Positions 8,367-17,212 of a stretch of DNA of 64,000 nucleotides are shown in pieces. This DNA comes from Variovorax boronicumulans (GTDB lineage: Bacteria; Pseudomonadota; Gammaproteobacteria; Burkholderiales; Burkholderiaceae_C): positions 248,001 through 312,000 of the forward strand of contig NZ_VEDO01000003.1 of the NCBI RefSeq assembly GCF_007677875.1. Direction: 5' to 3'. Both the position numbers and the translations under genes were made by a program. Position 1 is the first letter of the stretch. Each line of letters opens with the position of its first letter. The notes beneath the pieces were generated by a model. The model made no database searches. It was not told the origin of the DNA and was given only the letters and a program-made list of their open reading frames with translations.

Positions 8367-9265
8367 GCCCTGTCGCTCGCGCGCCTCGCGGGTTCGGGTT
8401 CGCCGCCGCCCGTCAGGGCATTGATCCAGCCCTCCAGCTTGGCGAAGCTGGGCTTGGTGTTGAGCTGCACGAGGCGCCGGCCGGCGTCGATGGCCAGGAG
8501 CGGCGGCTTGCCGGCCACGTGCGTGACGATCACGACCTTGACGATCTCCAGCATCGACATTTCCTCGGCCACCAGCTGCTTCATCATGTTGCACATGGGG
8601 TCGAGCAGGCAGTAGCACATGAAGATGCCGATGAAGGTGCCGACCATGGCCGCGCCGACCTTGGCGGCGACCTCGGCCGAACCGGCGCCTTCGCCGATGG
8701 CGGCCATGGTCATCACGATGCCCAGCACGGCGGCCACGATGCCGAAGCCGGGCATGGCCTCGGCGATCTTCTGCAGCGACTTCTGCGGCTGGTTCAGCTC
8801 CTCGTGGATGGCCTCGATCTCATGGTCGAGCACCCCTTCCAATTCGTGCGAGCTGATCTTGCCCATGGCCATGAGGCGGAAGTTGTCGACGATGAAGGCC
8901 AAGAGCTTGGGGTCGGCCAGCACCAGCGGGTAGCGCTTGAACATGTCGCTTTCCTCCGGCGCCTCGACGTGGGCGTCCAGTGCCTTCAGGCCACCGGCGG
9001 CGGTCTGCAGCAGCTCGTACATGAGCAGCAGCAGCTGGCGGTGGAACTCGTTGCCATCGCGCCGCTTGCCCAGGCTGTGCTTGACCTGCAGCCACAGCTC
9101 GCCGAGCACGTGCTTGGGGTTGCCGATCACCAGCGCGCCGGCGCCGGCGCCGCAGATGATGACGATTTCGACCGGTTGCCAGATGACGCTCATCTGGCCG
9201 CCGTGGAACATGAAGCCCCCGAACACGGTGACGGCGATGATCAGCAGGCCGACTAGGAATTGCAT
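8363..9265 (-). CDS. motA: MotA/LafT, flagellar motor stator protein
   Basis: This 300-residue polytopic membrane protein is the torque-generating stator partner of MotB. Two membrane helices lie near the N terminus. A cytoplasmic loop follows with the charged motor-contact region. Two more helices sit at GFGIVAAVLGIVMTMAAIGE and VGAAMVGTFIGIFMCYCLL. It lies 16 bases after fliA and overlaps motB by four bases, reproducing the lafS-lafT-lafU order. Confidence 0.95.
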   Translation of the reverse strand: MQFLVGLLIIAVTVFGGFMFHGGQMSVIWQPVEIVIICGAGAGALVIGNPKHVLGELWLQVKHSLGKRRDGNEFHRQLLLLMYELLQTAAGGLKALDAHVEAPEESDMFKRYPLVLADPKLLAFIVDNFRLMAMGKISSHELEGVLDHEIEAIHEELNQPQKSLQKIAEAMPGFGIVAAVLGIVMTMAAIGEGAGSAEVAAKVGAAMVGTFIGIFMCYCLLDPMCNMMKQLVAEEMSMLEIVKVVIVTHVAGKPPLLAIDAGRRLVQLNTKPSFAKLEGWINALTGGGEPEPARRASDRA

Positions 9266-9281
9266 GGTGGTGGGTCCCGGG

Positions 9282-9998
9282 TCAGGCTTCCTTGAGGAAG
9301 TCCTTCATCTTGCGCAGAGCGCCCTTGTTGATCTGGCACACGCGGGCGTCCGTCAGGCCCAGCACCGCGGCGATTTCCTTCAGGCTCAGATCGAATTCGT
9401 AGTACAGCTGCACCACGCGCTGTTCGCGCGCGTCCAGCACCGCCAGCGCCTGCTCGATGCTGCGCCGGGTCATGAGCGCGGCCTCGGGCGACTGGCCCTG
9501 CGCGGGCAGGCGGTGCAGCTCCTCGACGATCTCGTCGAAGCTGACCAAGAGCTCGGCGTTCTCGGCCAGGCGGTGCTCCTGCAATTCGTCGGCCGTGATC
9601 TGCAGCTCGGACTGCAGCTCGGCCTCGCTGGGCGCATGGCCGAGCCGGCGCGTCAGCGCGCGCTCGGCGTCGCGCAGCTTGTGGCTGTCCTGGCGCACGC
9701 TGCGCGGGCGCCAGTCCTGCCGGCGCAGCTCGTCCAGGATGCTGCCGCGCACGCGCAGCGCCGCGAAGGAGGCGAACTTGGCGTCGGGCTCGCCGTAGCG
9801 GCGCAGCGCCTCCAAGAGGCCCATGAGGCCGATCTGTTCCATGTCCTCGCGGTCGATGGCGCCACCGATCTGCGAGGACAGCTGGCGCGTGATGCGCTTG
9901 ACCAGCGGCAGCCAGGCCAGCAGGTGCTTCTGCTCGAGCGCGGCCGCGCCGCGCTCGGCGGCTCCCTTCAGTTCGGCGTAACCATCGCGCAGGTCCAT
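9282..9998 (-). CDS. fliA: FliA/LafS, sigma-28 factor for late flagellar genes
   Basis: This flagellar sigma factor has 238 residues, the FliA length. Region 2 is near residues 30-100 (REDMEQIGLMGLLEALRRYG, then FASFAALRVRGSILDELRR). Region 4 is at the C terminus (LSLKEIAAVLGLTDARVCQI). Unlike in polar systems of many proteobacteria it sits inside the structural operon between fliL and motA, as lafS does. The start at 9998 is three bases after the fliL stop. FlgM, encoded three genes downstream, should be its antagonist. Confidence 0.95.
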   Translation of the reverse strand: MDLRDGYAELKGAAERGAAALEQKHLLAWLPLVKRITRQLSSQIGGAIDREDMEQIGLMGLLEALRRYGEPDAKFASFAALRVRGSILDELRRQDWRPRSVRQDSHKLRDAERALTRRLGHAPSEAELQSELQITADELQEHRLAENAELLVSFDEIVEELHRLPAQGQSPEAALMTRRSIEQALAVLDAREQRVVQLYYEFDLSLKEIAAVLGLTDARVCQINKGALRKMKDFLKEA

Positions 9999-10000
9999 GC

Positions 10001-10456
10001 TTATTCGATGATCAGCTTGCTGATCAGGGCCTCGGCGAAGGGTTGCTCGATGCTGTCGGCCGCGTAGCGCGCCTTGTAGGCGGCATTGACCTCGGCGGTC
10101 AGCTGCTCGATGGTCAGCGCGCCGGCCTTCTCCAGCGTCAGCTCGGACAGCGCCTTCACCGTCACGCTGCGCAGCAGCGGCAGCTGGTCCTTGACGGCTT
10201 TTTCCTTGACCGCATCGTCGGCCTTGAAGACCACGTCCACGGCCATGTAGTGCGCCAGCGGGTCGCCCGCCTGGCTGCGCAGCATGACGATGACCTTGTC
10301 CAGCGTGACATAGCGGAAGGTCGAGGGCTTGGGCGGCGGCGGGGCCTTGGCCTCGGTGCCGTGCCCGCGCTGCCACCACCAGAAGCCGCCACCGGCGGCG
10401 CCCGCGGTCAGCAGCACGGCGCCGACGATGATGCCGATGAGTTTGCCTTTGGTCAT
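10001..10456 (-). CDS. fliL: FliL/LafF, stator-associated membrane protein
   Basis: FliL is a single-pass inner-membrane protein that surrounds and supports the stator. This copy has 151 residues with a membrane segment at 7-27 (IGIIVGAVLLTAGAAGGGFW), a Pro/Lys linker, and a periplasmic domain starting STFRYVTLDKVIVML. Its start overlaps the fliK stop by four bases. Confidence 0.88.
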   Translation of the reverse strand: MTKGKLIGIIVGAVLLTAGAAGGGFWWWQRGHGTEAKAPPPPKPSTFRYVTLDKVIVMLRSQAGDPLAHYMAVDVVFKADDAVKEKAVKDQLPLLRSVTVKALSELTLEKAGALTIEQLTAEVNAAYKARYAADSIEQPFAEALISKLIIE

Positions 10457-11499
10457 GGCCGTTCTGTCGCAAGTGCGAAGTGCGCGAAGTGCTGGCCGGC
10501 TTCGCTCGGTTCATCGAGTGCGCGGCCGGGCTGCTGCTGGCGCTGCTCCCCCTGGCGCTGGCGGCCGTCGGCTTCGCCGCGGGCCTGCTGCTGGGCCACC
10601 TGGACGCTGACGTCGCCGCCATGGCGCTGCGCGAGTTCCTGGCGCAGGCCGTCGCCGATGGCCTGCAGCTGGCGGACCACATCGCCATGGCTGGCGCTGA
10701 GCTGCACCTGGGTGGCGCCGCTGGCGTCCTGGCGGATGTGGATCTCGATCTGGCCGCGGTGCGGCGGGTCCAGCCGGATCACCACACGCTCGCTGCCGCG
10801 TTCGAGCTGCACGGCGATGCGGTCGCCGAGCTGCTGCAGCAGCGAAGGCGCGCGGCCCTGCGGCGCGGCCTCGCCGGTGCGTGGCTCCACGCTGTCCTGC
10901 GGCGCGCTGGCGGCAGCCGGCACCGGGCCGGTGCTCACGCCGGCGCGCTCGGGCGGCAGCGCGGTGGTGGCGGTGTCGGCCGGCGCAGCCTGGGGCTTGG
11001 CAGCGGGGGTGGGCCCCAGGGCCGCCGGTGCCGGTGCGGCGAGCCCGGTGGGCAGGGCCGGCGCCGCGCCGGTGGCGGCCTGCACGGCGACGGCGGCAGC
11101 GCCGGCCGGGCGGACCGGTGCCTGGGCCGGCGTGCCGGACGCGGCTGGCAGCGGCACGGCGATGGCGGGGGGCGGCTGCAGGCTGGCCAGTGCCGGATCG
11201 AAGGGCAGGGCGGTGCCGGCATCGGCAGCGCGGGTGTCGCTGTCGGTGTCGGTGCCGGTCTCGTGCGACACCGGCGTGGTCAGGGCAGAGGCGGCGGCAC
11301 CGGGCGTCGGCAGCGCTGCGCTGCCGTCCAGCAGCAGTTGCAGCGTGCGGTCGAAGCTGCGGGGCTGGGCCGACGCGGGGGCGGCGGCCGTGCTCAGGGG
11401 GGCAACGGGCGCGAGCACGCCCAGCAGCGCAGCCGGCAGCACCGCCGCGGGTTGGGTGCCCGGCTGCGGCAGCAAGGTTTGCAGAGGAAGGGTGTTCAT
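10453..11499 (-). CDS. fliK: FliK/LafE, hook-length control protein
   Basis: FliK measures hook length and triggers the export switch in FlhB. The protein has 348 residues. Most of it is a long Ala/Pro-rich disordered region. The C-terminal hook domain is at about 240-320 (RVVIRLDPPHRGQIEIHIRQ, then a short helix VVRQLQAIGDGLRQELAQR). The tail is rich in Gln and Arg. The start at 11499 overlaps fliT by four bases; the frame is open upstream only by chance. Confidence 0.9.
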   Translation of the reverse strand: MNTLPLQTLLPQPGTQPAAVLPAALLGVLAPVAPLSTAAAPASAQPRSFDRTLQLLLDGSAALPTPGAAASALTTPVSHETGTDTDSDTRAADAGTALPFDPALASLQPPPAIAVPLPAASGTPAQAPVRPAGAAAVAVQAATGAAPALPTGLAAPAPAALGPTPAAKPQAAPADTATTALPPERAGVSTGPVPAAASAPQDSVEPRTGEAAPQGRAPSLLQQLGDRIAVQLERGSERVVIRLDPPHRGQIEIHIRQDASGATQVQLSASHGDVVRQLQAIGDGLRQELAQRHGGDVSVQVAQQQARGEADGRQRQGEQRQQQPGRALDEPSEAGQHFAHFALATERP

Positions 11500-11813
11500 G
11501 GGCGGGCTTCGAAGGCAGATGCGCTGCCGTTCAGCGCGTAGGCGAGCCAGCCGTCGCGGCCCTCGCGCAGCTGGGCGATCTGCTGCTCCAGCGCGTCGCT
11601 GGCCTCGCGACACAGGCCACGGGCCATGGCGTGGGCCGTGCCGAGCCGCTCCAGGGCCTCCAGCTCGGCTCCGGTCCAGGGGCCCAGGGCGGCCAGTTGC
11701 GGCAGCTCGCGCGCCAGCGTGCGGTCGGCCTGCTGCACGGCCTGCCAGTCCTGCGCGCGGGCCGCGCCCAGCACCTGGGCGGCCAGCTGGACCAGCTGCT
11801 GTTGCCTAGACAT
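11496..11813 (-). CDS. fliT: FliT/LafD-like, filament-cap chaperone (probable)
   Basis: This is a short helical protein of 105 residues (MSRQQQLVQLAAQVLGAAR at the start). It lies between fliS and fliK, overlapping fliS by eight bases and fliK by four. FliT chaperones the cap protein FliD, and lafD holds this place in lateral operons. The family is poorly conserved, so the assignment rests mostly on size, helix content and position. Confidence 0.65.
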   Translation of the reverse strand: MSRQQQLVQLAAQVLGAARAQDWQAVQQADRTLARELPQLAALGPWTGAELEALERLGTAHAMARGLCREASDALEQQIAQLREGRDGWLAYALNGSASAFEARP

Positions 11814-12225
11814 GGGCGGCTCCCGCGGGGCTGGCGCGGCGCAGATCCTGCGCCTGCACGTCCTGCCAGCCGGCGCGCAGCGTGCGCAGCAGGCCGGCGA
11901 CCTCGTCAACCATGGCCGGGTCCAGGTCGCTGCCGGCGCGGTACAGCCGCCAGCTGCAGTAGTCGTACAGCCGGGCCAGGTTGCCCACGACCTCGCCGCC
12001 CCGCTCGGGGTCCAGCGCGCTGGACAGGCCGTTCAGGATGTCCACGCACTTGTCCAGGCTCTGGGCCTTCTCGGTGAAGCGGCGCGCGGCGATGTGGGCG
12101 CGCGTGCGCGCCAGCTCCTCCAGCAGGCCGTCCAGCAGGATCAGCACCAGCTGGACCGGCGAGGCATTGGCCGTCTGCGCGTGCAGGTTCACGGCGTGGT
12201 AGTGGTGGTAGGCGTCGTGGTCCAA
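11806..12225 (-). CDS. fliS: FliS/LafC, flagellin export chaperone
   Basis: FliS binds the flagellin C terminus and prevents early polymerisation. This copy has 139 residues and the typical four-helix sequence: YHHYHAVNLHAQTANASPVQ, LVLILLDGLLEELARTR, and CVDILNGLSSALDPERGGEV followed by a LYDYC segment. It lies 19 bases after fliD, which is the common fliD-fliS-fliT order. The expected client is the flagellin gene at 36933-37823. Confidence 0.93.
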   Translation of the reverse strand: MDHDAYHHYHAVNLHAQTANASPVQLVLILLDGLLEELARTRAHIAARRFTEKAQSLDKCVDILNGLSSALDPERGGEVVGNLARLYDYCSWRLYRAGSDLDPAMVDEVAGLLRTLRAGWQDVQAQDLRRASPAGAAHV

Positions 12226-12244
12226 GGTCGGTCTCGGCGTGGGT

Positions 12245-13615
12245 TCAGGTGGTGGGCGTCGACAGCGCGCTGAACAGGCTGGAGGTTTCGCTCATCTGCG
12301 CCTGCAGGCTCTGCAACTGGGTGAACTGCGCCAGGTAGCGCTGGTAGGCGTTCTCGTACTGCAGCTCCAGGCGGTCCTGGCGCTGCGTGATGCGCTTTTG
12401 CGTGATCTGCACGCTGTCCTGGCGGCGCTTGATCTGGCCTTCGCTACTGTCGGTCCAGCTGTCGCTGACCGACTGCAGCGCGCCCAGCACGCCCGAAGCG
12501 GTGGTCAGGCCGGTGTTGCCGAACAGCGCGTCGAGCTTGTCCGGGTTGGCCGCCAGCGCCTTGTCGAGCTTGGCGCTGTCCAGCGAGATGCTGCCGTCGC
12601 GGCTGGTCTTGATGCCGAAGTCGGTGAGCCGCACGCCATCGACCTCCAGGCGCAAGGCGTTCGCCAGGCGCGAACGCAGATTGCGCACGCCCGTGTCGGA
12701 GGCGAATGCGGCCGAGGCGGCACCGTCCTTGCCGTAGGCGGTGAGATCGTCCAGCGCCTTCTCCAGCGCGTTGTAGGCCGTCACGAAGCTTTGCAGCTTC
12801 TCGGTGGTGGCGCTCTTGTCGTTGGCCACGGTGAGCGTGGCCGGTGCGCTGCCGCTGGCCATGGGCTGGGCCAGCGTGAGCGTCACGCCTTCGATGGCCG
12901 TGAAGGTGTTGGAGGCCTGCTGCAGCCGGATGCCGGTGCCCTGGGCGCCCAGCCAGACCACCGCATCCTGGGCCGCCGCGAGCGTGCGGCCGCCGGAGAG
13001 GGCCGTCTTCAGCGCGCCGTCGGGCAGGCCGCTGGCGTCCAGCGTGAATGCGCCGGCGGCACCGCTGCTGCCGGCGCTGAGCACCAGGTGGGTCTGGCTG
13101 CCGCTGGTGACGGTGCTGGCCACCAGCTTGCCGCCGTTGTCTTCGGCCAGGTTGATGGCGCGCGCGATCTCGGCGTGCGAGATGGTGCCGTCGCTGTTCT
13201 GGTCGGCCATGGCCAGGTCGACCGAGAAGTTGGTGCCGTCGCCCAGCTGCACGACGAGCGGCCCGCCGAGCGCCACCGGCACGGCAGGCAGGTCTTCGAA
13301 GGCGACCTGGTGCACGGTCGCGACCTGCTCGACGAACAGCTGGTGGCTGCCCGGTGCCGCCTTGGCCGTGGCGCTGGCCGCCGTGATGGCGGTGCCGCCG
13401 CCGCTCAGCGTGGCGCTGCGCTGCAGCACGCCGGTGCTGCGGCTGGCGAGGCCGCCGAGTGCGGTCTCGAACGCGCTCAGCGCCGACCGCAGCTTGGTCA
13501 GCGCGGTCGACGTGTTCTGGGCGTTCTGGCTCTGGGTGGTCAACTGCTTCTGGGCGCTGGCCACGTACAGGTTGGCCAGTTGCGAGGCCATGGATGCGGG
13601 ATCGATTTCGGCCAT
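12245..13615 (-). CDS. fliD: FliD/LafB, filament cap protein
   Basis: FliD (456 residues) caps the filament and guides flagellin folding. The N terminus (MAEIDPASMASQLANLYVAS) and a helical coiled segment are followed by Thr/Ala-rich middle domains. The C terminus is coiled and Gln-rich (KRRQDSVQITQKRITQRQDR), as in FliD. The start at 13615 has an AAGGAG site. A 75-base gap separates it from fliJ, the widest gap in this run, and it holds a short hairpin at about 13631-13645; a secondary promoter there is possible but no clear sigma-28 box was found. Confidence 0.93.
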   Translation of the reverse strand: MAEIDPASMASQLANLYVASAQKQLTTQSQNAQNTSTALTKLRSALSAFETALGGLASRSTGVLQRSATLSGGGTAITAASATAKAAPGSHQLFVEQVATVHQVAFEDLPAVPVALGGPLVVQLGDGTNFSVDLAMADQNSDGTISHAEIARAINLAEDNGGKLVASTVTSGSQTHLVLSAGSSGAAGAFTLDASGLPDGALKTALSGGRTLAAAQDAVVWLGAQGTGIRLQQASNTFTAIEGVTLTLAQPMASGSAPATLTVANDKSATTEKLQSFVTAYNALEKALDDLTAYGKDGAASAAFASDTGVRNLRSRLANALRLEVDGVRLTDFGIKTSRDGSISLDSAKLDKALAANPDKLDALFGNTGLTTASGVLGALQSVSDSWTDSSEGQIKRRQDSVQITQKRITQRQDRLELQYENAYQRYLAQFTQLQSLQAQMSETSSLFSALSTPTT

Positions 13616-13690
13616 TTCAGACTCCTTGACGGGGGTTACCCGTGGAGAAGGCGACCGGCGACCGCCGTGCATGAAGTGCCGATGGCAGGC

Positions 13691-14125
13691 TCATGGCGCC
13701 CTCCGCAGCCAGCTCTGGCGGGCGATCTCGTCCTGGCCCTTCTGTTCGGCACTGCGCAGTGCGCGGCCGTGCTCCTGCAGGCGCTGCGCCAGCACCTGGT
13801 CGATGGCGCCCTGGCGGCGCGCGGCAGCCAGCAGCGCCAGCCGCGCCCGGTCCACGGCCTGCTCCTGGCGCGACAGGTCGCTGCGGTGGCGCTCGGCCAG
13901 TTCCATCACGTTCTGCTTGTAATTGGCGCAGTTCAGCGAGGCCAGTGGCGATAGCGTGCCGCTGGTGGTGCTGGTGCGCCACAGGCTGTCCAGCCGCTCC
14001 TGGTTGCGACGGCGCCGCTCGGCGTCGGCCAGCTGCTGCGCCAGCTCGGTCTGGCGGCGCTCGACCTCGCGTTCGCGCAGCTCGGCCAGGCGGCTCAGGG
14101 AGGGAGCAGGGTGGTTCGCATTCAT
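13691..14125 (-). CDS. fliJ: FliJ, flagellar export chaperone/ATPase stalk
   Basis: FliJ is the coiled-coil stalk of the FliI ATPase ring. The protein has 144 residues, is rich in Arg, Glu, Gln and Leu, and is predicted almost wholly helical (ELREREVERRQTELAQQLAD; SDLSRQEQAVDRARLALLAA). Its start overlaps the fliI stop (ATGA). Length and place after fliI support the call; sequence conservation in this family is low. Confidence 0.85.
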   Translation of the reverse strand: MNANHPAPSLSRLAELREREVERRQTELAQQLADAERRRRNQERLDSLWRTSTTSGTLSPLASLNCANYKQNVMELAERHRSDLSRQEQAVDRARLALLAAARRQGAIDQVLAQRLQEHGRALRSAEQKGQDEIARQSWLRRAP

Positions 14126-15435
14126 AGGACCAGGCTTTCCAGTTGCGTCACCGTGGCGGCCATGGGCGCTGCGTCGTGCGTGCCCTGCTGCAGAAAAGCC
14201 TCCATGCGCGGGAAGGCGGCCACGGCGCGGTCGGTCGCCGGGTCGGCGCCGGCCACGTAGGCGCCCAGCGGCAGCAGTTCGCGCACCTGGGCGTAGCGGC
14301 CCAGCAGCTCCTTGACCTGCAGCGCGGCGCGCTGCTGGGCCGGGCTCGCGACGAGGTTCATGCAGCGGCTGATGGAGGCGCCGATGTCGATGGCGGGGTA
14401 GTGGCCGCGCTCGGCCAGCGCGCGCGACAGCACGATGTGGCCGTCCAGCACGGCGCGCGCGGTGTCCACCACCGGGTCCTGCTGGTCGTCGCCCTCGGCC
14501 AGCACGGTGTAGATGGCGCTCATGCTGCCCTCGGCGCGCTCGCCGTTGCCGGCGCTCTCCACGAGCTGCGGCAGCTGGCTGAACACCGAGGGCGGATAGC
14601 CGCGCGTGGCCGGCGGCTCGCCCAGGGCCAGCGCCACCTCGCGCTTGGCCATGGCGTAGCGCGTGAGCGAGTCGACCAGCAGCAGCACGTGCTGGCCCTG
14701 GTCGCGGTAGTGGGCGGCGATGGCGTGCGCCAGTTCGGTGGCGCGCAGGCGCATCAGCGGCGATTCGTCGGCCGGCGCCACGACCAGCACGGCGCGCGCC
14801 AGGCCTTCGGGACCGAGCGAGCGCTCGATGAACTCGCGCACCTCGCGGCCGCGCTCGCCGATCAGGCCGACGACGACCACGTCGGCCACGGTCTGGCGCG
14901 TGATCAGGCCCAGCAGCACGCTCTTGCCCACGCCGCTGCCGGCCATGAGACCCACGCGCTGGCCCTTGCCCAGCGTGAGCAGCCCGTTGATGGCGCGCAC
15001 GCCCACGTCCAGCGCCTCGTGCACGGGCTGCTTGCGCAGCGGGTGCACGCGCGGCGGCTGGGCCGGCAGCGGGTGTTCGCCGCTGAGCGGGCCGCGGCCG
15101 TCGATGGGCTCGCCCAGCCCATCCACGATGCGGCCCAGCCAGCCCGGGCCGATCAGCGGCAGCCGGCGCTCGGCCAGGGGCAGCACGCGTGCGCCGGTGG
15201 CCAGGCCCTCGATGGCGCGGAACGGCATCAGGTAGGCGATCTCCTCGCGGAACCCCACGACCTGGGCCTCGACCCAGTCGCCGGCCGCGGTCTCGACGCG
15301 GCAGCGCTGGCCGGTGTGCAGCGTGCAGCCCGCGCTTTCGAGCAGCAGCCCGGAGGCGCCCACCAGCCGGCCGGTCGGCCGCGCCACGGGCACCTGGCCG
15401 AGCTCCACATCGCGCAGGGCGGCACGCAGCGTCAT
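14122..15435 (-). CDS. fliI: FliI, flagellar export ATPase
   Basis: This ATPase powers substrate unloading at the flagellar type III apparatus. It has 437 residues. The Walker A motif AGSGVGKS is at 165-172, Walker B is LLLVDSLTRY with D255, and the characteristic LIGERGREVREFIE block lies between. The start at 15435 overlaps the fliH stop; the reading frame is open upstream by chance. FliH and FliJ, its regulatory partners, are encoded on either side. Confidence 0.97.
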   Translation of the reverse strand: MTLRAALRDVELGQVPVARPTGRLVGASGLLLESAGCTLHTGQRCRVETAAGDWVEAQVVGFREEIAYLMPFRAIEGLATGARVLPLAERRLPLIGPGWLGRIVDGLGEPIDGRGPLSGEHPLPAQPPRVHPLRKQPVHEALDVGVRAINGLLTLGKGQRVGLMAGSGVGKSVLLGLITRQTVADVVVVGLIGERGREVREFIERSLGPEGLARAVLVVAPADESPLMRLRATELAHAIAAHYRDQGQHVLLLVDSLTRYAMAKREVALALGEPPATRGYPPSVFSQLPQLVESAGNGERAEGSMSAIYTVLAEGDDQQDPVVDTARAVLDGHIVLSRALAERGHYPAIDIGASISRCMNLVASPAQQRAALQVKELLGRYAQVRELLPLGAYVAGADPATDRAVAAFPRMEAFLQQGTHDAAPMAATVTQLESLVL

Positions 15436-16172
15436 CGCACCACCTGCAGCGCCGGGGCGGCCGGCAATTCGTCGTCTTCGTCGTCCAGGTCGCGCGCGGC
15501 CTCGGGCCGGCCCTTGCCCTTGAGCTGGGCGCGCACCTGGTCCATCACGGCGGCCTGGCGCTGGCGGCAGCCGGCGTCGGCCTCGTGGCGGCCGGCGCGC
15601 ACATGGCATTCGCCGGGTTCCAGCCGGGTGTCGGGCAAGAGCTTCCACTTCTTGGCGCGCTCGGGGTCCAGGTCGGTGATGCGCTGCAGATCCTCGGGGT
15701 GCAGGAAGACCTCGACCTCGCGGGCCCGCACGCGCGGCAGCGTGGCCAGCGTCTCGTCCACCATGGTCAGCAGCTGCAGCGGCTGCAGTGCGAGTTCGCA
15801 GCGGATCACCTGGCGCGCGACCTTGCCGACCAGCTCGACCACCTCGTCGCGCAAGGCTTCCTGGTACTCGGCCTGCAGGTTCTTGAGCGCCTCCAGGATG
15901 GCATCGACCGGACCGGCCTTCTCGTCGAAGGCTTCCATGGTTTCCCGGCGCGCCTGGTCGGCGCCCTGGCGCAGGCCTTCGGCGTAGCCGCTCTTGTGAC
16001 CCTGGGCCTCGCCGGCCTCGCGGCCGCTGCGCAGGCCCTCGGCATAGCCCTGGTCCATGGCCTGCTGGAAGGCCTGGCTGGCATCGCTGCCGTCGGGCGC
16101 GGTGCTGCGGGCCTGGACCTGGGCCAGGGGCGGGAAACGGTGCGGGCGGGCGTTGCGCAGCTGTTGCATCAT
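15432..16172 (-). CDS. fliH: FliH, negative regulator of FliI
   Basis: FliH binds FliI and docks it at the export gate. The protein has 246 residues. The middle carries Gly-spaced repeats (GYAEGLRSGREAGEAQGHK and GYAEGLRQGADQA), which are the GxxxG-type segments of FliH. The C-terminal domain (VGKVARQVIRCELALQP; VFLHPEDLQ) follows. An acidic tail of Asp and Glu residues precedes the stop. Two adjacent ATG codons mark the start, two bases after the fliG stop. Confidence 0.93.
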   Translation of the reverse strand: MMQQLRNARPHRFPPLAQVQARSTAPDGSDASQAFQQAMDQGYAEGLRSGREAGEAQGHKSGYAEGLRQGADQARRETMEAFDEKAGPVDAILEALKNLQAEYQEALRDEVVELVGKVARQVIRCELALQPLQLLTMVDETLATLPRVRAREVEVFLHPEDLQRITDLDPERAKKWKLLPDTRLEPGECHVRAGRHEADAGCRQRQAAVMDQVRAQLKGKGRPEAARDLDDEDDELPAAPALQVVR

Positions 16173-16174
16173 GG

Positions 16175-17212
16175 TCACTCGACGGTCGCCTCGGCGAACA
16201 GCTGGATTTCGATCTCGCCGGCATCGGCGAGCGCCTTGACCTGGGCCATGATCTCCTTGCGCGTCTGCTCCACGCGCGACATCGGCACCGGACCGGCGCG
16301 GCGCAGGATGTCCTGGAAGCTCTGCGCCTGGCGCTTGGGCATGGTCTGCAGGATGGCGTCGCGGATCGAGGGCTCGGCACCCTTGAGCGCGATGGCCCAC
16401 TGCTCCAGCGGCACCTCTTCCAGCAGCCGCGTGAGCACCACTTCGGTCTGGTTGGACAGGATGAAGAAGTCGTACATGCTGGCCTCGATCCTGGAAACCA
16501 GCTCGGCGTCGTGCACGCGCAGCGCCTCGATCATCTGGCGCTTGTCGCCCGGCAGGCGGTTCAGGATCTCGGCCACCTGGCGCGTGCCTTCGACGGCGGC
16601 GCTCTGCGTGCCCATCTCGTCCAGGCAGCGGCTGACGATTTCGTCGAGTTCGGTCAGCAGCTCGTTGTCGATCTCCTGCAGCCGGGCCATGGCGATCAGC
16701 AACTGGTCGCGGTCCTGTGCGGGCAGGTTCTCGATCACGGTGCCGGCCTGCGGCGGCGGCAGGAAGGACAGGAACACGGCCTGCATGCGCACGTGCTCGT
16801 GCGCGATGCGCTCGGCCAGCCACTTGGGCGCGGCCCACTGCAGGCGCTGCATCTTCGGGCGGATGGCATCGCCGTAGATGCTGTTGAGCACGCTGCCGGC
16901 GATCTGGCTTCCGAGCGCCAGGTCGAGCGAGCGCTTCAAGTAGCTGCGCGACGCGCCATGCACGCCGCTCTGCTCGCGGTAGTTGTCGAAGAAGCGCGTC
17001 ATGGCGTGCTTGACGGCTTCGACCTTGATGCCCGACAGGCGCGACATGACCTGCGTGACCTCCAGCAGCTCCTCGCGCGAAAGATGGCGCAGCACGGCGG
17101 CGGCCGGCTCCTCGCCCATGCACAGGAGCACGATGGCAGCCTGCTCGATCGGGCTGGCGGTGGCGGGCGCCGGCACTTCGGCCAGCGCGGTGGACTCATT
17201 CGGGTCGGCCAT
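16175..17212 (-). CDS. fliG: FliG, motor switch protein
   Basis: FliG (345 residues) is the rotor component that contacts the stator and couples to FliF. The N terminus (SPIEQAAIVLLCMGEEPAAA) matches the FliF-binding domain. The middle holds the armadillo-like segment (RMQAVFLSFLPPPQAGTV). The C terminus carries the charged torque helix region before ILRRAGPVPMSRVEQTRKEI. Its start overlaps the end of fliF by 17 bases. Confidence 0.95.
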   Translation of the reverse strand: MADPNESTALAEVPAPATASPIEQAAIVLLCMGEEPAAAVLRHLSREELLEVTQVMSRLSGIKVEAVKHAMTRFFDNYREQSGVHGASRSYLKRSLDLALGSQIAGSVLNSIYGDAIRPKMQRLQWAAPKWLAERIAHEHVRMQAVFLSFLPPPQAGTVIENLPAQDRDQLLIAMARLQEIDNELLTELDEIVSRCLDEMGTQSAAVEGTRQVAEILNRLPGDKRQMIEALRVHDAELVSRIEASMYDFFILSNQTEVVLTRLLEEVPLEQWAIALKGAEPSIRDAILQTMPKRQAQSFQDILRRAGPVPMSRVEQTRKEIMAQVKALADAGEIEIQLFAEATVE